Origin: Marinifilum breve
Lineage (GTDB): Bacteria; Bacteroidota; Bacteroidia; Bacteroidales; Marinifilaceae
NCBI RefSeq assembly: GCF_003202155.1
Contig: NZ_QFLI01000002.1
Coordinates: 434,001-498,000 of the forward strand
Direction: 5' to 3'
Length of the DNA: 64,000 bases
The notes below the pieces were generated by a model, which was not told the DNA's origin, did not search any database, and worked only from the letters and a program-made list of their open reading frames with translations. Shown here piece by piece: positions 26,653-35,631 of this stretch. Position 1 is the stretch's first letter. Each line of letters begins with the position of its first letter. The translations under genes were made by a program, and so were the position numbers.

Positions 26653-27573
26653 TTACAATTCTTCAATTTCTGTCATATATGTGTTTGTTTGTACCAATAG
26701 TTTTTGTAGTTCTACCATTAATTTAGTTTTGTTCTCATCCTCCATTCTACTCATTGGAGAACGGAATTCTTCCTGTACTTTTCCCATCAAGCTTAAACCG
26801 GTTTTTACAGGTATTGGATTAGATTCAATAAAACAAAGCTGAATGATATTTAAATATTTTAAGTGTAATTCTCGTGCAGTAATTAAATCACCTGTTAAAG
26901 CAGCACTTATTAAGTCATGAAACTCTTTTGGAAACAAGTTTGCAACAACCGAAATAACACCATCAGCTCCCAAGCAAACTGCAGGAAAAGCAAGGGCATC
27001 ATCACCAGAAAATACCATAAATTCTTTAGGCTTATCGCGTAAAATACAAGCCATTTGTTCAAGATTTCCTGATGCTTCTTTTATACCGGCAATATTTTCA
27101 ATCTCATTTGCTAACTCAACTACCAAATCAGCTGGAATATTAGATGCAGTTCTTCCTGGAACATTATACATGATAACGGGAACTGAAATTGCACTTGCAA
27201 CCTGAATAAAATAGTCTTTTAAACCTTTTCGGGTAGGCTTGTTGTAATAGGGAGATACTACCAATACAGCATCTGCACCTAAAGTTTCTGCCATTTGAGA
27301 ATTCGCTACAGCTACACTTGTAGAGTTTGATCCGGTCCCTGCTATAACAGGGATGCGTTTATTCACCTTATCAATAACGAATTTGATAACCTCAGAATAT
27401 TCTTCTTTAGATAATGTTGCTGCTTCACCTGTGGTTCCACAAACTACGATTCCATCCGATTGATTTTCAATATGAAATTCAATCAAATCACCTAAAGCTC
27501 TGTAATCAACACTTCCATTTTCGTTAAAAGGTGTTACAATCGCTACAATTGATCCTTGCCAATTCATTCTCAT
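26653..27573 (-). CDS. dapA: 4-hydroxy-tetrahydrodipicolinate synthase
   Basis: This enzyme condenses pyruvate with aspartate-4-semialdehyde in the diaminopimelate/lysine pathway. The 306 residues form a complete TIM barrel of usual length. Visible hallmarks are VAIVTPFNENGSVDY, the CGTTGEAATLS substrate loop, SPYYNKPTRKG, the catalytic Tyr in IMYNVPGRTA and the Schiff-base Lys in IAGIKEASGN (around residue 165). VFSGDDALAFP is the usual late motif. A second Met two codons in could also be the start. It is divergent from the ACT-like protein gene across 280 bp. Confidence 0.95.
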   Translation of the reverse strand: MRMNWQGSIVAIVTPFNENGSVDYRALGDLIEFHIENQSDGIVVCGTTGEAATLSKEEYSEVIKFVIDKVNKRIPVIAGTGSNSTSVAVANSQMAETLGADAVLVVSPYYNKPTRKGLKDYFIQVASAISVPVIMYNVPGRTASNIPADLVVELANEIENIAGIKEASGNLEQMACILRDKPKEFMVFSGDDALAFPAVCLGADGVISVVANLFPKEFHDLISAALTGDLITARELHLKYLNIIQLCFIESNPIPVKTGLSLMGKVQEEFRSPMSRMEDENKTKLMVELQKLLVQTNTYMTEIEEL

Positions 27574-27853
27574 TTTTACTTTAATTCTTTTATACAGTTA
27601 AAAGAGCATTTAAAATAATCCCGATAAACTTCTGAAATCAGATAATCCAAATTAGAAACCTTCCCTCAAAAGATTACCGGTATTATTCTCCTTGATTAAA
27701 ATCCTACTTGGTTAATGTAGGGTTGTGGTTTACGTGAGCAAATATAGATGCAGTAAATAAATCAATAAAATTTTTAGAAAATTTATTCAAAAATTCCACG
27801 TTTTGTGATAATTTCAACATCTTTGTGAGGAAATTCAACAAATATCAAGAAAC

Positions 27854-28513
27854 ATGATAACAATTCCACAAGTTGTAGAGAAAATTGTGAGTACTCAACC
27901 ATTTTTGGCAGAGGCATTGGTCGAAGGATTAATTAACGTTTCTTCTTTAGCGCGCAAAATACAGAATCAAGTTGAAGATACCGTAAAAAAACCTGTAAAA
28001 ATAGGTGCAATAATTATGGCTTTAAACAGATTGGCTCCAAACCTTGAGGTTAAAATCAATCCTGGCTTAAAAGATGTAATTACCAATGTAGGTGACATTA
28101 TTGTACGCTCTAATTTGGTTGATTTCACCTATAAAAATTCTAATACTTTAATTGAAAAGCACACAGAACTTTTGCGTTCCATTGGTCCAAATCAGGAATT
28201 TTTCTACACCATGGTACAAGGTGTTTTTGAATCAAACCTGGTAGTTTCCGGATCCTTACAAGAAAAAGTAGAAGAAGCATTTACTGGCGAAGAACTAGTT
28301 GCCAAAAGTGAAAGACTATCTTCAGTAACATTAAAACTTCCTGCTACAAATGCTCAGCAATTGGGATTCTATTATTTTATTCTTAAAAATATTGCCTGGG
28401 CAGGAATAAATATCGAAGAAGTAGTATCAACGACTAATGAATTTACTTTAGTGGTTCACGATTCAGATATTGATAAAACATTTTCAGTTCTAAAAAACAT
28501 GGGAAATAATTAA
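27854..28513 (+). CDS. ACT-like domain protein (aspartate kinase regulatory-domain-like)
   Basis: This 219-residue cytosolic protein has an N-terminal helical part (about 1-95) beginning MITIPQVVEKIVSTQPFLAE. The C-terminal half contains an ACT-like beta-alpha-beta pattern: SSVTLKLPATNAQQLGFYYF, LKNIAWAGINIEEVVSTTNE and FTLVVHDSDIDKTFSVLKNM. It has no kinase domain. Similar stand-alone proteins in Bacteroidota are sometimes labelled aspartate kinase because of this region. The position opposite dapA makes a role in sensing lysine-pathway metabolites plausible, but this is inference. The function is unproven. Confidence 0.65.
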   Translation: MITIPQVVEKIVSTQPFLAEALVEGLINVSSLARKIQNQVEDTVKKPVKIGAIIMALNRLAPNLEVKINPGLKDVITNVGDIIVRSNLVDFTYKNSNTLIEKHTELLRSIGPNQEFFYTMVQGVFESNLVVSGSLQEKVEEAFTGEELVAKSERLSSVTLKLPATNAQQLGFYYFILKNIAWAGINIEEVVSTTNEFTLVVHDSDIDKTFSVLKNMGNN

Positions 28514-28526
28514 TTAGTCTTTGTAA

Positions 28527-28651
28527 GAAAACTCCAAATACTGCGTTACTCTCGTTTTTGAAACAGTCATTTACAATCAGTAAACTTCCTTGGTTTCAAA
28601 AACTACGAAAGCCTTGTATTTGGAGTTTTCTTTTCAAATACAAGGCTTTCG
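28527..28651. repeat. Interlocking perfect inverted repeats between convergent genes
   Basis: Three perfect stems are visible. 28527-28541 pairs with 28616-28630 (15 bp). Inside it, 28554-28564 pairs with 28593-28603 (11 bp). 28606-28622 pairs with 28635-28651 (17 bp, 12-nt loop). The first and third share 28616-28622 and cannot form together. The 17-bp hairpin probably also serves as the terminator between the ACT-like gene and the ychJ-like gene. Confidence 0.8.
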
Positions 28652-28678
28652 CAGCTTTCTTAACAGAGGTATATTCCC

Positions 28679-29164
28679 CTAAATTTTACCAAAACAGCAT
28701 TTCTTAAATTTCTTTCCACTGCCGCAATAGCATGGATCATTTCTATTTGGCAGCTTTGGTTTTATTTCTTTAGGATATTCCCCAGAAACATATACCCATT
28801 GCTCATTCTCCTTTTCGAAGAATGATTTTTCGTGTAAACACTGATCTATTCCTTCCTCCTTATAATAAGCTTTGAACTCAACATGTCCATTATTATCTGT
28901 TGAATTACCCTTAATGGTATTTACAACTTCTAATCGTTGCCATTCTACCGATTTAGCCCAATCTAAAATCTCTTCCGCTTGATTTACCGGACGAGTCTTC
29001 GATGAGTAGGTCTTCAAAATATAAGCGATATCTGCAATTACAAATGCAGAATAACGACTTCGCATTAATTCTTCGGCAGTTTCAGCTTTTTTATTTCCAG
29101 AGTGAATAGTTCCACAGCACTCCTCGTAAAAATTTGATTTGCCACAATAACAAGGTAAACTCAT
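28679..29164 (-). CDS. YchJ family protein with two SEC-C metal-binding motifs
   Basis: This 161-residue protein has an N-terminal SEC-C motif (CYCGKSNFYEECC), a central YchJ/UPF0225 NTF2-like domain (EELMRSRYSAFVIADIAYIL, WQRLEVVNTIKG, VEFKAYYKEEG) and a C-terminal SEC-C motif (NDPCYCGSGKKFKKCC). Each SEC-C motif is expected to bind zinc as in SecA. The function of YchJ proteins is unknown. The gene starts 2 bp after the preceding gene's stop and is the last of three co-directional genes. Confidence 0.92.
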   Translation of the reverse strand: MSLPCYCGKSNFYEECCGTIHSGNKKAETAEELMRSRYSAFVIADIAYILKTYSSKTRPVNQAEEILDWAKSVEWQRLEVVNTIKGNSTDNNGHVEFKAYYKEEGIDQCLHEKSFFEKENEQWVYVSGEYPKEIKPKLPNRNDPCYCGSGKKFKKCCFGKI

Positions 29165-29166
29165 AA

Positions 29167-30021
29167 CTATTTTTTATCGAATCCTTGAAAGAATTCATCC
29201 AGTTTATCGAAATCCTGTTCGCCAATTAATCCCAAGAATTTTGAAAACTCAGGAGTCAATGTAGTAAGAGCATCCTTAATTTTAAACATTGCATTGAATT
29301 CGGTAATGAATTCTGCTCGCATATCAAATGCACATACTAAGGTTTCGTAAAAAACTCTAAACAAACCAGCATTACTGTATAAAACCTGATCATCAATAGA
29401 AATTACTTTCATTAGATTCATCAACAAATCAAGGTTTTTAAGCTCTATGGCAACAGCAAATCCTTTTGTAAAGTTGGCAAATAGCATTTGTAAAGATTCC
29501 TTATCATTGTATTCAGGAATTGGAATTGGTGTAAACTTGCAATCATTGAATATTGCTAATGCCTCTTCCCTCTTTCCTGATGTTAGCAACATAAATGCCT
29601 TAACATTTATCAAACACAGGTGATAAAACTCTTGGTATTTGTCTTCTGGTAAGTCCTGAATAGCCTGATCCAAAACTTTTACACCTTCGCTCATGGCGTC
29701 TATAATCTTTTCATCGCCTCTTTTAAACGAAAACTCGGCCATAAATTGCAAGGCCCAATTTAATCCATAAACCCATTTCCCATTTTTAGAACACGAAGAA
29801 TAACCTTTTCCATATTCCTCTACTGCTTCTTTCAATTCTCCGAATAAAGAAAATGCGCCTGCACGCAATTGTAGTATTTCCAAATAGTATGCTGCATCAT
29901 CTTTCAAATTCTCCACTGAATTATCAGCCAAAAACTCTCTGATTAAACTTGGATTCTTCTCTTGAATACCTTTATTATACGATTCAATAAGAGCCTGATA
30001 TATTTCTTTATTAGTCTGCAT
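29167..30021 (-). CDS. Uncharacterised helical (TPR-like) protein
   Basis: This 284-residue soluble protein has no signal peptide and is almost entirely helical. Repeat-like helix pairs (AAYYLEILQLRAGAFSLFGE, LKEAVEEYGKGY, FYHLCLINVKAFMLLTSGKR, EEALAIFND) suggest a divergent TPR or TPR-like solenoid. I do not recognise a specific family. It is packed between the MFS gene (directly abutting) and the ychJ-like gene (2-bp gap), so the three are co-transcribed. Confidence 0.75.
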   Translation of the reverse strand: MQTNKEIYQALIESYNKGIQEKNPSLIREFLADNSVENLKDDAAYYLEILQLRAGAFSLFGELKEAVEEYGKGYSSCSKNGKWVYGLNWALQFMAEFSFKRGDEKIIDAMSEGVKVLDQAIQDLPEDKYQEFYHLCLINVKAFMLLTSGKREEALAIFNDCKFTPIPIPEYNDKESLQMLFANFTKGFAVAIELKNLDLLMNLMKVISIDDQVLYSNAGLFRVFYETLVCAFDMRAEFITEFNAMFKIKDALTTLTPEFSKFLGLIGEQDFDKLDEFFQGFDKK

Positions 30022-31164
30022 TTATATTGATTTTTTTACTTTTATTAATTGAACAAATCCTAAGGATATTACACTTAATACTGCTCCGGCCAAAAAAGGT
30101 ATGTGTCTGTCAATCATCCAGAGCATTCCCCCTAACACAGGAATTACAACTGCCGAAATGTGATTAATGGTGAACCCAACCGCCATGGATGGTGCAATAT
30201 CTTTTTGATCTCCGGTTTTCTGAAAATAAGTATTAATTCCCATTGAAAAACCAAAGAATATATGATCGATGATGTATAGGCCTGCAACAACCCAAGCATT
30301 ATCGATAAAAGCATAGCCAAGGAAAACAAATATCAAGCTAATATACTCTGCCGATAACATTTTTCGCTCTCCAAATTTATTGATTCCCTTTGCAATATAT
30401 GGCGAAATAAAGTAGGTAATGATATTATTCACCACAAATAAAACTGCGATATCCTGCACTGAATAACTGTATTTTTCAACAAGCATAAATACTGCAAAAA
30501 CCACAAAAATCTGTCTTCTCGCACCACTTAAGAAATTAAGTACATAAAACAGCCAATATCTTTTTCGCAATACCATTCCTTTATTCTGAGGAATAATATT
30601 TTTATCTGCAGGATTCCAAAACAAAGCCCAAATACCTAATGCAAAAACAACAATTCCAATCAAAATAAAACTCGCCTGAAGTGACATCAAATGGGCAATT
30701 CCGTATATAAATGCTCCCATACTGACATTGGCTACTGCCGTCCAGCTCTTTTGCTTGGCAAATACCATAGGAGAATCCTCAAGAGAGAAATATTGTAAGG
30801 TTAAAGACTTGTTGGTGGTTTCGAAATAGTGAAATCCTACCGACATTATTAAGGTAGTAAAAACCAATCCCCAAAAGCTTGGAAAAAAGCCTGTACATGC
30901 AACACCAATACCGACAAATAAAACTGAAATTGCAGAAAGTTTATGTTCTTTTATTACAAAAAGTAGGTAAACCACCAATAAAGCCAAGAAACCAGGAATT
31001 TCCCTTACCGATTGAATGATACCAACTTGAAATCCATTAATTCCAACTTCGTCAACTGCCAAGTTATTAAACAGAGTTCTCCACCCTTGATGCCCAGCTG
31101 TTGCGGCTATTACCAGCAACATTAAATACTGGTACATGATATTTTTCTTCAAATCTTTGGTCAT
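30022..31164 (-). CDS. Major facilitator superfamily (MFS) transporter
   Basis: From the ATG at 31162-31164 the protein has 380 residues and about 11-12 transmembrane helices. A longer start 23 codons upstream would add a charged non-membrane extension; the chosen ATG is preceded by a GAGAGG ribosome-binding-like sequence, so it is preferred. Visible segments are FQVGIIQSVREIPGFLALLV, GFHYFETTNKSLTLQYF, FLSGARRQIFVVFAVFMLVE and GINTYFQKTGDQKDIAPSMA. The two six-helix halves are separated by a charged loop near 200-215. The substrate is not recognisable. It is first of a three-gene operon with a TPR-like protein and a YchJ-like protein. Confidence 0.88.
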   Translation of the reverse strand: MTKDLKKNIMYQYLMLLVIAATAGHQGWRTLFNNLAVDEVGINGFQVGIIQSVREIPGFLALLVVYLLFVIKEHKLSAISVLFVGIGVACTGFFPSFWGLVFTTLIMSVGFHYFETTNKSLTLQYFSLEDSPMVFAKQKSWTAVANVSMGAFIYGIAHLMSLQASFILIGIVVFALGIWALFWNPADKNIIPQNKGMVLRKRYWLFYVLNFLSGARRQIFVVFAVFMLVEKYSYSVQDIAVLFVVNNIITYFISPYIAKGINKFGERKMLSAEYISLIFVFLGYAFIDNAWVVAGLYIIDHIFFGFSMGINTYFQKTGDQKDIAPSMAVGFTINHISAVVIPVLGGMLWMIDRHIPFLAGAVLSVISLGFVQLIKVKKSI

Positions 31165-31312
31165 TCTAACCTCTCTATAAAAATGAGTGGCAAAGTTACT
31201 AAAATGCTTATTAATTCGAGTGTTTCTTGGCACATAGAATAGATTCTTTCAAGTTCTCTTTTCTTCTTTTTAAATAATTCTCAATTTTGTATTCAAATCA
31301 AACCTACAATAC

Positions 31313-31828
31313 ATGGATTTAAGAACAATTATAGAAAACCGTTACTCGGTTCGCTCATACCAACAAAAAGAAGTAGAGGAAGAAAAATTAATTAAAATAC
31401 TGGAAGCGGGTCAACTCGCACCATCAGCTGTAAATAATCAACCTTGGCATTTTATAGTGGTACGTGAACCTGAGAATCATGCTAAATTTTCCGAAATCTA
31501 CCACAGAGATTGGTTTAAAGAAGCTCCGGTTTACATTATTGTTTGTGGCGATCACAACACAGCATGGAAAAGAAAGGAAGATGGTAAAGATCATACCAAT
31601 ATTGATGCAGCAATTGCAATTGATCACATGACTTTACAAGCTACAGAATTGGGATTGGGAACTTGTTGGATTTGTAATTTCTATGTGAAAAAATGCAAAG
31701 AGTTCTTTCAATTGCCAGAACACATTGAACCCATTGCAATCTTATCACTAGGTTATCCAAACGATGATAAGATTCCTGTAAAAAAGCGTAAAGCTTTGGA
31801 TGAGATTGTACATTGGGAAAAATTTTAA
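31313..31828 (+). CDS. Nitroreductase family FMN-dependent oxidoreductase
   Basis: This 171-residue protein has the family start RYSVRSYQQKEVEEEKL with the FMN phosphate-binding Arg-Ser-x-Arg pattern, then PSAVNNQPWHFIVV. AIAIDHMTLQATELGLGTCW and AILSLGYPNDD follow. Proteins of this family reduce nitro compounds, quinones or flavins with NAD(P)H, or act in cofactor metabolism. The physiological substrate cannot be inferred. It is followed after 3 bp by a G3E GTPase gene, so the two form an operon. Confidence 0.92.
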   Translation: MDLRTIIENRYSVRSYQQKEVEEEKLIKILEAGQLAPSAVNNQPWHFIVVREPENHAKFSEIYHRDWFKEAPVYIIVCGDHNTAWKRKEDGKDHTNIDAAIAIDHMTLQATELGLGTCWICNFYVKKCKEFFQLPEHIEPIAILSLGYPNDDKIPVKKRKALDEIVHWEKF

Positions 31829-31831
31829 AGG

Positions 31832-32800
31832 ATGAGTAAGATACCCGTAACCGTTATCACAGGCTTTTTAGGAGCTGGAAAAACAAGTTTACTCAATAAT
31901 TTAATTGCTGAATACTCGGATAAAAAGTTTGCAATTATAGAAAACGAATTTGGTGAAGAGAACATTGATTCAACTCTTGTTGAAAATATTCAATCCGAAG
32001 ATATTTTCGAATTAAGCAATGGATGCATCTGCTGTAATTTAAACCAAGAATTATTCGTTGTACTTCAAAAATTGGTTGAGTCAAAGCATGATTTCAATCA
32101 TCTGCTAATTGAAACTACTGGTATTGCCGATCCCGGAAGTATTTTGGCTTCTTTTATCAGTGATCCCATCATCAAAAATCAATTTGAACTCGACAGTGTA
32201 ATTTGTCTTGTAGATGCTAAAAATGCAAATTCAGATTTGAAAAGCGAAAGTGTACTTTCGAAACAAATAGCTGTTGCTGATATCATTCTTCTCAACAAAT
32301 TAGATTTGGTAAATGAGGAAGAAGCCGAATCAATTTTAAAATTGATAAAAAAGCAAAATCAACATGCAAAAATCATTCAAAGTGAATTTTCTAAATTAGG
32401 AAATCATCAGCTTCTTGATCAATTCTCATACAAACCAGAAAAGATTTTTCAGCACATATTTGGTTTAGAAACCAATATGAAAGGCAATTCATCAGAAAAT
32501 AATCATGGAATACAAAACATGTTATTTATATGTGATGAGCCATTAGATCAAATGAAAATAGGCATGTGGTTAGATGCATTTCTGCAATTTAATCAGGATA
32601 CCATATATCGTGTAAAAGGAATTTTGAATTTAGCAGGCGTTGACAATAGAATTATTCTACAGTCTGTTCACACCCAAATTCAAGCAACGGTTGGAAAAGC
32701 CTGGAATCAGGATGAAAAACGAGAATCAAAAATTGTAATTATTGGAAAAGATCTTAATCAGGAAATCATTAAGAAAAACCTTTTAGATTTAAAAGCATAA
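31832..32800 (+). CDS. CobW/G3E family GTP-binding metallochaperone
   Basis: This 322-residue cytosolic protein has Walker A (TGFLGAGKTSLLNN), a switch region with IENEFGEENIDS, and the diagnostic metal-binding GCICC motif in LSNGCICCNL. ETTGIADPGSI and the G4-type LLNKLDLV motif follow. The C-terminal CobW_C domain (about 225-318) starts near QNMLFICDEP. G3E GTPases deliver Zn, Co or Ni to target enzymes. No target is evident besides the neighbouring nitroreductase, and no zur-like box was recognised. Confidence 0.93.
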   Translation: MSKIPVTVITGFLGAGKTSLLNNLIAEYSDKKFAIIENEFGEENIDSTLVENIQSEDIFELSNGCICCNLNQELFVVLQKLVESKHDFNHLLIETTGIADPGSILASFISDPIIKNQFELDSVICLVDAKNANSDLKSESVLSKQIAVADIILLNKLDLVNEEEAESILKLIKKQNQHAKIIQSEFSKLGNHQLLDQFSYKPEKIFQHIFGLETNMKGNSSENNHGIQNMLFICDEPLDQMKIGMWLDAFLQFNQDTIYRVKGILNLAGVDNRIILQSVHTQIQATVGKAWNQDEKRESKIVIIGKDLNQEIIKKNLLDLKA

Positions 32801-32806
32801 AAAAAC

Positions 32807-32822
32807 GAGAGCTTAGGCTCTC
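32807..32822. terminator. Bidirectional terminator between G3E GTPase and Crp/Fnr genes
   Basis: A 6-bp stem (GAGAGC/GCTCTC) with a TTAG loop is flanked by A's on the left and T's on the right. It sits in the 27-bp gap between two convergent genes and can end both transcripts. Confidence 0.75.
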
Positions 32823-32827
32823 ATTTT

Positions 32828-33532
32828 TTATCCTGTTTCACTAATTCGTTCCAGTTGTTCTGAGTTTAATACATTAAGATTTCTTCCATCCAATTCTATA
32901 ATTCCTTCGTGGTGAAATTCTTTAAGTATTCGAATCGCACTATCTTTCGACATTCCGGTTAAATCTGCTATATCTTGTCGTGATAAATGCAATGAAAACT
33001 GATTGCTTTCATATATTTTTTTAGAAAGGTATAAAATTCCATCTGCAATTCTACCGTGCATTTGTTTTTGCGATAGACTGACCATTTTCTCATAAGAAAA
33101 AACACCTTTTTGCGTACATTGAGTAATAAACTCTTCAGCAAAAGCCGAGTTTTGTCGAATCATTTTTTTAAATGATTCTATTTCAATAAAACAAGCCGTA
33201 CAATCTACCAATGCTGCTACCGAATAGTGGTGACGATTATCAAAGTACAAAGAGGCTTGTCCAACAACTTCCCAAGGTTTTACAATCCTTATAATTAATT
33301 GCCTTTCCTGCACACCTTCAACATAAAACTTTGCCAATCCAGAAGTTATAATCAGCAAATGTGTTGCAGAGGTTCCTTGCTTGAAAATGGTTTCTCCAGC
33401 TTTGAATTTCACTTCAAATCTACTGGTATTAAGATCGGTTAATTCTGATTGCGAAAGTAGTTGAAATAAGGGGATTTTTTTGTTGCAATCAACGCAATTC
33501 TTACAATTGTCGGTTCTGCTAAATTTTGCCAT
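32828..33532 (-). CDS. Crp/Fnr family transcriptional regulator with FNR-like cysteine cluster
   Basis: This is a 234-residue regulator. The N-terminal cyclic-nucleotide-binding-like beta-roll (about 20-145) contains FKAGETIFKQGTSATHLLII. The C-terminal winged helix (about 155-225) has the recognition segment SRQDIADLTGMSKDSAIRIL. Cysteines at 10, 13 and 16 (CKNCVDC) plus Cys111/Cys114 resemble the three N-terminal plus one internal cysteines that hold the oxygen-labile 4Fe-4S cluster in FNR, though spacing differs. It is divergent from the cytochrome cluster starting at 33814, a plausible target. No clear FNR or CRP palindrome was found in the 281-bp gap. An oxygen- or redox-sensing role is inference. 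Confidence 0.9.
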   Translation of the reverse strand: MAKFSRTDNCKNCVDCNKKIPLFQLLSQSELTDLNTSRFEVKFKAGETIFKQGTSATHLLIITSGLAKFYVEGVQERQLIIRIVKPWEVVGQASLYFDNRHHYSVAALVDCTACFIEIESFKKMIRQNSAFAEEFITQCTQKGVFSYEKMVSLSQKQMHGRIADGILYLSKKIYESNQFSLHLSRQDIADLTGMSKDSAIRILKEFHHEGIIELDGRNLNVLNSEQLERISETG

Positions 33533-33813
33533 AATGGAGGTAGAGGTTTAGGGGTATTTACTCTGTTTTTAGCAATCAAACATCTTATTACACAATTCAG
33601 CTTGATATGCTCTCTTCTAAAGATAAAAAAATAACAGTTATAAGCCTAGTTATTTGCTGATAAATGTCGATTTGAATTAGATAAATTCCTTTTTCTCTCG
33701 AAAGATATCTCGCCACCCCAGAATAGCTGTACACATTGCAAATCTTTACCTTTAAAAGAGAGTGAAAAGCCCTTATTAACCAAAAACAGTTCATAATCTA
33801 AAATCTTAATACT

Positions 33814-34185
33814 ATGCAAAAGAGCAAATTTGTACATCTTATAACGATTTTAGCGACACTGCTCTGCTTTGTCTCTTGTGAGTACGACACAGTTGAGTTT
33901 GACGAAGTTGTTATTCCACCGGAACAGGAAGTAAGCTTTAGCGACGACATTATTCCAATTTTCACATCTAATTGTACACAATGTCACGATGGAGGTATCG
34001 ATCCTGATTTAAGAGCATCTAATGCTTATAATTCACTTGTAAACGGTGGTTACATTAATAATGAAAACCCTTCAAATAGTGAAATTTATACAATTCTACT
34101 AGAAGGATCTCATAGTACAAGAGCATCAGCAAATGAAAAACAACTAATACTTGAATGGATAACCAGAGGTGCTAACAACGACTAA
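33814..34185 (+). CDS. Lipoprotein monohaem c-type cytochrome
   Basis: This 123-residue protein has a lipoprotein signal ending LLCFVSC (Cys22). It has one haem-binding CTQCH motif in SFSDDIIPIFTSNCTQCH, the arrangement of the short membrane-anchored cytochrome c domain seen in many Bacteroidota and Planctomycetes proteins (DIxPIxxxxCxxCH). The likely distal axial ligand is not identifiable by eye. It is the first of five co-directional genes encoding electron-transfer and envelope proteins, 12 bp before the next. It would sit on the outer or inner membrane facing the periplasm, or on the cell surface. Confidence 0.85.
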   Translation: MQKSKFVHLITILATLLCFVSCEYDTVEFDEVVIPPEQEVSFSDDIIPIFTSNCTQCHDGGIDPDLRASNAYNSLVNGGYINNENPSNSEIYTILLEGSHSTRASANEKQLILEWITRGANND

Positions 34186-34197
34186 AAACTACAGACT

Positions 34198-35106
34198 ATG
34201 CGTACAAAATATATTCACAAAAAAGCTAAGAAACTTAGCATATTCGGATCTATTACCGGACTGTTTGTTATTTTACTAATTTTAGGGAATGTACTAAATG
34301 TAAATGCACAAACTGATGAATTTGCAAATGAACCGGTAAGTGGGACATTTGAAACTGGTTTACTTGCAGAAACTCAAACTGTAGCGACTCCATTTGCTGG
34401 TGAATTCGAAATGCATATCCAACATCGTTTTGGTCTTATTGAAAATGGATTAGAAGATGTTTTCGGAATTTATGCAACTTCAAATATCAGAATGGGTTTA
34501 AATTATGGTATCACCGAAAAAATTATGATTGGTTATGGTTATACCAAAGAATTTAAATTACAGGAATTTCATGGTAAGTATCGTTTTCTAACTCAAACAG
34601 AATCAAACTCTATTCCTGTTTCTGTTGCACTATATGGAAATTTGGCAATCAACTCTCAAGACAAATCAGTTTTTGGAAATGACTATAAATTCTCGGATAG
34701 ATTATCATACTTCTCTCAACTTTTGGTAGCTCATAAATTTAACGACAATTTCTCTCTACAGTTTGGACCAAGTTTTACTCATTTCAATAAAACAGATTCA
34801 TTGGTTGAACATGATAAAGTTGCTCTTTCTTTGGCAGGTCGTGCAAGAGTGAGCCCATCAATGTCGATATTTTTTGAGTACGATCATCCTTTAAACATCG
34901 ATGATATGAGAGAATATACTTCAGATCAGAACGATCCGGAGGCGAATCTATCATTTGGTATAGAAATTGGTACTAGTACTCATGTATTCCAAGTATTTAT
35001 GTCGAACTATGAGGGAATTACTCCACAAAGGAATACACTATATAACAAAAATAAAATAGATGATGGGGATTTTCTATTCGGATTCAACATACTGGTTAGA
35101 TTCTAA
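34198..35106 (+). CDS. DUF5777 family outer-membrane beta-barrel-like protein
   Basis: This 302-residue protein has an N-terminal signal (GLFVILLILGNVLNVNAQ) and an alternating beta-strand body. ETGLLAETQTVATPFAGEFE followed by MHIQHRFGLIENG matches the DUF5777 start, a Bacteroidota family often found beside cytochrome c genes. The protein ends FLFGFNILVRF with a terminal Phe, as in outer-membrane barrels. It lies between two cytochrome genes (12 and 25 bp gaps). It may form an outer-membrane pore or scaffold for the neighbouring cytochromes; that function is inferred only. Confidence 0.78.
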   Translation: MRTKYIHKKAKKLSIFGSITGLFVILLILGNVLNVNAQTDEFANEPVSGTFETGLLAETQTVATPFAGEFEMHIQHRFGLIENGLEDVFGIYATSNIRMGLNYGITEKIMIGYGYTKEFKLQEFHGKYRFLTQTESNSIPVSVALYGNLAINSQDKSVFGNDYKFSDRLSYFSQLLVAHKFNDNFSLQFGPSFTHFNKTDSLVEHDKVALSLAGRARVSPSMSIFFEYDHPLNIDDMREYTSDQNDPEANLSFGIEIGTSTHVFQVFMSNYEGITPQRNTLYNKNKIDDGDFLFGFNILVRF

Positions 35107-35131
35107 CATCCCTCATTAAAAACATTTAATT

Positions 35132-35536
35132 ATGAAAACATTCAAGATTTTTATCTTAGTTGCCATTGCATTGTTTGCCTTTTCATTCACTGTTCAACAA
35201 AAAAAGGCAGGTCCTTGGGAAATTCCAGCAGAATATAAAAAAATGGAAAACCCTTTAGCAAATGACAAGGCTAGCATAAACAAAGGCAAAATGGTTTACA
35301 TGAAACATTGTCGCTCATGTCATGGAAATACTGGATTAGGAGATGGACCAAAAGCAGCAAGACTTAAAACCTTCCCTGGAGATTTTACTTCAGCAGAGTT
35401 CCATGCTCAAAGTGATGGTGAATTGTATTACAAATCGATAATTGGTCGAGATGAAATGCCAAATTATGAAAAGAAAATTCCAAGTAAAAAAGACCAATGG
35501 GCTGTAATAAATTACATGAGAACTTTCAAAAAATGA
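35132..35536 (+). CDS. Periplasmic monohaem cytochrome c
   Basis: This 134-residue exported protein (signal LVAIALFAFSFTVQQKKA) has a class I cytochrome c fold. The haem site CRSCH lies in GKMVYMKHCRSCHGNTGLGD. A distal Met ligand candidate is in GRDEMPNYEKKI, and the C-terminal helix reads KKDQWAVINYMRTF. It is a soluble electron shuttle, likely linking the haptahaem-type protein encoded downstream with the lipoprotein cytochrome and barrel encoded upstream. Co-transcription with its neighbours is likely (25-bp and 95-bp gaps). Confidence 0.92.
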   Translation: MKTFKIFILVAIALFAFSFTVQQKKAGPWEIPAEYKKMENPLANDKASINKGKMVYMKHCRSCHGNTGLGDGPKAARLKTFPGDFTSAEFHAQSDGELYYKSIIGRDEMPNYEKKIPSKKDQWAVINYMRTFKK

Positions 35537-35631
35537 TATAGCATCTCGAGTTATTAAAGGGTATTAAAAATAAATAATACCCTTTTTTAGTCATATTACT
35601 CAATCAGCAAAAACCTATAAGCCTAATCTTT

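Noticed and set aside
31165-31233. Upstream start for the MFS transporter
   Set aside because: It adds a charged extension with no membrane segment. The internal ATG has a better ribosome-binding sequence and gives a normal N-terminus.
33597-33794. Short minus-strand frames in the gap between the Crp/Fnr gene and the cytochrome cluster
   Set aside because: Overlapping frames with no recognisable sequence; the gap is better read as a divergent regulatory region.
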